NCBI RefSeq assembly: GCF_030698125.1
Contig: NZ_JAUYNV010000006.1
Location: 62,001-126,000 of the forward strand
From: Methyloversatilis sp.
Lineage (GTDB): Bacteria > Pseudomonadota > Gammaproteobacteria > Burkholderiales > Rhodocyclaceae
DNA length: 64,000 nucleotides
Direction: 5' to 3'
This document shows, one piece after another, positions 61,658 to 64,000 of this stretch. Both the position numbers and the translations under genes were made by a program. The notes below the pieces were generated by a model. It made no database searches and had not been told where the DNA came from. It saw only the letters and a list, made by a program, of their open reading frames with translations. Position 1 is the stretch's first letter. Each line of letters opens with the position of its first letter.

Positions 61658-62590
61658 TCAGGGCGGATAGCTGTAGCCGCTGCGGAAGAATTCGCGGATC
61701 AGGAAGTCCTCCAGCTGGGCGTTGTTCTCCGGTGCTGCCGACAGCACGACGGTGCGGCCGAGCACGCGCGATTCCCAGTTGAAATTGCCCTGGTAGTAGC
61801 GGCGGATCAGTTCGATCATGCGCTTGACCAGCGCACGCTCGATGTCGCCGCCGACACCGGCATCGACCTCGATGTATTCACGGCGTGCATTGACCGCGTC
61901 GGTGGTCCAGCCGCGGAACACGAAAGACGCCGTCCGTACGCCCTTGCGGGTGATCTGGAACACGCCGCTGGTGCCCGACTGCAGGTTGCGCTTGATGTTC
62001 GCCATGGCGATCTCGTCCGCGCTGAGCACCCGCTCGCGCGCGATGCCCGCAGCAGTCTCTTTCCCTTCCGAGGCTTCGGCCGCCTGCCGTCGTTCGCGCT
62101 GCCGATTGACGTACGACGCCATGTCGGTCGGTTCGTCGTCGAGTTTCGGCCGGGTCTGCGCCGGCGGCGGCGGGGCCGGGGCCGGGTCGGGCACCGGCGC
62201 ACGCAGCACTTCAGGTTGCGGCTTGACCGGGGCGGGCTTGCGGTCTCGCTTGGGTCGCTCGACCTGACGGGTCGGTGGCGGCGGAACGGGCGCCGGTTGC
62301 ACCGCAGGCGGTTGCGGCTCGGCCCGCGGACGCGGAGCTTCCGGCTGGACCAGGCGGGCGCTGATGGTTTCGCTCGGCGTGCCGGTCAGCGGCAGCTCGG
62401 GCAGGCTGTCCTTGTGCAGGATCCAGCCCAGCAGCGCCAGATGCAGGCACACCGCCACCGCCAGCGCGAACAGCACGCTGCGGCGCACGCGCAGGGTCAG
62501 GTAGACGACGCCTGGCGGGCTCGTTTCCCAGGCCATGTCGAACGCGTCGAAGCCGAGCGTGGAAGGATGTCGTCGGCGGTGTAAAGCCAT
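61658..62590 (-). CDS. TonB-like protein with Pro-rich linker and distinct C-terminal domain
   Basis: 310-residue protein. After a cytoplasmic start, a membrane helix (about 37-57: VLFALAVAVCLHLALLGWIL) and a Pro/Arg/Lys-rich periplasm-spanning linker (about 80-150: PEAPRPRAEPQPPA and repeated PPPPT/PAPAPPPP), a folded domain follows (about 185-310: GVFQITRKGVRTASFVFRGW; DIERALVKRMIELIRRYYQG). The architecture is that of TonB, but the C-terminal domain does not look like TonB's. No ExbB/ExbD genes are nearby. It may be a TonB-like linker for another envelope machine. Confidence 0.72.
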   Translation of the reverse strand: MALHRRRHPSTLGFDAFDMAWETSPPGVVYLTLRVRRSVLFALAVAVCLHLALLGWILHKDSLPELPLTGTPSETISARLVQPEAPRPRAEPQPPAVQPAPVPPPPTRQVERPKRDRKPAPVKPQPEVLRAPVPDPAPAPPPPAQTRPKLDDEPTDMASYVNRQRERRQAAEASEGKETAAGIARERVLSADEIAMANIKRNLQSGTSGVFQITRKGVRTASFVFRGWTTDAVNARREYIEVDAGVGGDIERALVKRMIELIRRYYQGNFNWESRVLGRTVVLSAAPENNAQLEDFLIREFFRSGYSYPP

Positions 62591-62784
62591 CTTCAGGTCT
62601 GGCCGCGCGCCGGCAGCATGCGGAGGGGGAAGGTGCACAAGTCGGTGCGGTCAGCGCCGGCACCGGAAGTCGAAGCGCGGACGATACGTGAAATCAGGGG
62701 TCTGCGGCAGCTTCGAGGCCGTCAGGAGCGCACCGGTTCCCCGGATGGCGTCGCGAAGACAAGGGCGGGGTCGCCCACCAGCGC

Positions 62785-63315
62785 TCAGCGCGCCGTCGGC
62801 TTGATCTTGCCGCAGTCGTCGGCCAGCCAGCGAGCGTCGGTGTCGGCACTCATCGCGCCTTCGGCAGACTGCATGTTCACCTTTGACGTGAAATGCGTCG
62901 GGCTGTCGATGAGGGCTTCGAAATCGCCGCTTGCCTTGGGCTTCGTGCAGGTGATGGTGCCCTTGACCCGGGTCGCGCTGTTGGTGACGTTCGTGTAGCG
63001 GCAGTCGCCGTCGGTCTTGCCGGTGTAGACGTTCGCGCCCCTGGCATCCTCCGGCGTGATGCACACCTGCAGCGCGCCGCCGCTGCCCATCGAGACGCCC
63101 TGGGCGGCCATCTGCTTCTCCATCATGGCGCGCGCCTCCGGCGGCAGGTTCTTCATCTGCTGCTGCATCATTTCCATCTGCGCCGACATGTCGGGCATGC
63201 CCGGTATTGCCAGCTTCGACTTGAATTCCCACAGGCCGGGCTTGATGTCGGCGGCGTGTGCGCTGCCGAAGGCGCACAGGGCAAGGGTGAGTGCGGCGGT
63301 CAGTCGTGTATTCAA
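62785..63315 (-). CDS. DUF3617 family secreted protein
   Basis: 176-residue exported protein with signal peptide RLTAALTLALCAFGSAHA. The DUF3617 body is typical: DIKPGLWEFKSKLAIPGMPD, a Met/Gln-rich helix (MSAQMEMMQQQMKNLP), the Cys pair region ALQVCITPEDARG and DGDCRYTNVTN, and a late Cys. The start is TTG at 63315, preceded by a strong GAAGGAG, and overlaps the stop of the DUF2339 gene. Function unknown. Confidence 0.88.
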   Translation of the reverse strand: MNTRLTAALTLALCAFGSAHAADIKPGLWEFKSKLAIPGMPDMSAQMEMMQQQMKNLPPEARAMMEKQMAAQGVSMGSGGALQVCITPEDARGANVYTGKTDGDCRYTNVTNSATRVKGTITCTKPKASGDFEALIDSPTHFTSKVNMQSAEGAMSADTDARWLADDCGKIKPTAR

Positions 63316-64000
63316 GATGTGGCTCCTTCGGGATCGGTGGCAGGCGGCACCGGCGCGACGTAACTGGCAATCAGGATAAGTGCGCCGATCCCGAGCAGGG
63401 AGGCGGTCCATTCGACAGTGCCCGCGCTGGCCAGATCGATCATCAGCAATTTGGCACCCACCGCAGCGAGCAGCGCGAAACCGGCGAACCACAGGGTACG
63501 CGCGCCGTTGCGGGTGGCGTGGATCATCAGTCCGAGTGCGCTCAGCGTCCAGGTCAGCGACAGCGTGGCCTGCAGCAGCGTGGACTGGAACATGGCTTGT
63601 GTCGACCAGGCCACCCCGGCCAGATGATGCACGCTGCGCGCGGCCAGCGCCGACACCCAAAGCAGGCCGACGGCACCGGTCAGCGGCACCGGCAGCAGTG
63701 GCTGCGGACGGCCAAGTGTCAGCCACAGCAGCGCAGCGATGCAGGCTACATCGAGGGCCGAGGCGAGCGGCAGGTAGCGCAATGCCGAACCGCCATCGTG
63801 CGCCAGTTGCAGTGCCGCGACCGACAACAGGAGCAGCGCGGCGACCGGTCGCAGCACGTAGCCGACGTAGCAGTCGCGTTGCGCGCTCCAGGGCCATTCG
63901 TCGCGATCGTCGGCCAGTGCTCGCTGCAGCGTGACGCCGGCCATCAGCCAGAGCATGATCCAGGCGAGCCAGCGCCACAGGTCCTGCCCGGGCAGCCACA
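63312..64000 (-). CDS. DUF2339 multi-spanning membrane protein (5' part outside window)
   Basis: The C-terminal 229 residues of a large DUF2339 membrane protein; the frame is open past the window end. It has helices such as RYLPLASALDVACIAALLWL, the conserved turn ARSVHHLAGVAW, TLSLTWTLSALGLMIHATRN and the final helix LLGIGALILIASYVAPVPP. Its function is unknown; length and start cannot be judged here. It overlaps the start of the DUF3617 gene (TTGA). Confidence 0.85.
   Translation of the reverse strand, partial: WLPGQDLWRWLAWIMLWLMAGVTLQRALADDRDEWPWSAQRDCYVGYVLRPVAALLLLSVAALQLAHDGGSALRYLPLASALDVACIAALLWLTLGRPQPLLPVPLTGAVGLLWVSALAARSVHHLAGVAWSTQAMFQSTLLQATLSLTWTLSALGLMIHATRNGARTLWFAGFALLAAVGAKLLMIDLASAGTVEWTASLLGIGALILIASYVAPVPPATDPEGATS

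Noticed and set aside
1-64000. tRNA, rRNA, CRISPR array, insertion sequence or prophage
   Set aside because: No T-loop-like motifs, rRNA segments, spaced direct repeats, transposase or phage structural proteins were found on either strand.

Overview
The window is ordinary chromosomal DNA from a GC-rich betaproteobacterium. Evidence for this is the high third-position GC, the order dprA / LysM protein / def-fmt-htpX / DUF2237 / rsmB-DUF4390-ntrY-ntrX, an NtrYX pair, a PEP-CTERM protein, a PQQ alcohol dehydrogenase-like quinoprotein and metX-metW. A Rhodocyclales member such as Methyloversatilis fits best; that genus-level guess rests on gene content only. No rRNA, tRNA, insertion sequence, prophage or CRISPR array was seen.

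Layout. 1-11.3 kb: dprA (cut by the window edge) and a LysM protein on the minus strand, then def-fmt, htpX, a DUF2237 gene, rsmB, a DUF4390 gene and ntrY-ntrX on the plus strand, then a formate/nitrite channel gene. 11.6-20.1 kb: a GlcG/HbpS-like gene, a long AsmA protein, mscL with a bidirectional terminator, an orphan OmpR-type regulator, and dnaE overlapping a WbuC-type cupin. 20.2-27.8 kb: a quinoprotein dehydrogenase, a PEP-CTERM protein, a DUF2383 protein, a chemoreceptor, a GNAT acetyltransferase, a coiled-coil membrane protein, and a protein made of three tandem 6-pyruvoyl-tetrahydropterin-synthase-like modules. 27.9-31.0 kb: a bufferin-type RiPP cluster (precursor, DUF692 modification enzyme, DUF2063 partner, DoxX protein) next to a predicted outer-membrane barrel gene. 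31.0-36 kb: a ROK kinase, a DUF1840 protein, an orphan HPt with a small Cys-rich protein, and a ChaN-like / M1-like pair. 36-40.9 kb: a tightly overlapping signalling operon of MASE1 histidine kinase, single-domain receiver and receiver-first kinase. 41.2-49.7 kb: an autotransporter, a lipoprotein hydrolase, an EamA transporter, a HerA-like ATPase, and an overlapping operon of porin, periplasmic binding-like protein and diguanylate cyclase. 49.8-64 kb: yebC, ybjQ, a SAM-II riboswitch ahead of metX-metW, DUF188 and YaeQ proteins, a ClpP-like protein, a BON protein, a hydrolase, a second AsmA protein, a ribbon-helix-helix regulator with a palindromic operator, a PHB-depolymerase-like esterase, an L,D-transpeptidase, a TonB-like protein, a DUF3617 protein and the end of a DUF2339 membrane protein.

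Functional groupings. The genes best read together are: peptide deformylase with Met-tRNA formyltransferase (N-terminal formyl-Met cycle); ntrY-ntrX, whose NtrX has a strongly degenerate ATPase domain; the bufferin operon (inferred copper homeostasis); the MASE1 kinase/receiver operon; the porin/binding protein/cyclase operon (inferred envelope-to-c-di-GMP signalling); and metX-metW under SAM-II control (methionine synthesis with feedback).

Many genes abut as ATGA or TGATG overlaps, which often decided the start codons. Several starts are non-ATG. The EamA and L,D-transpeptidase genes appear to lack a canonical start where the protein should begin.
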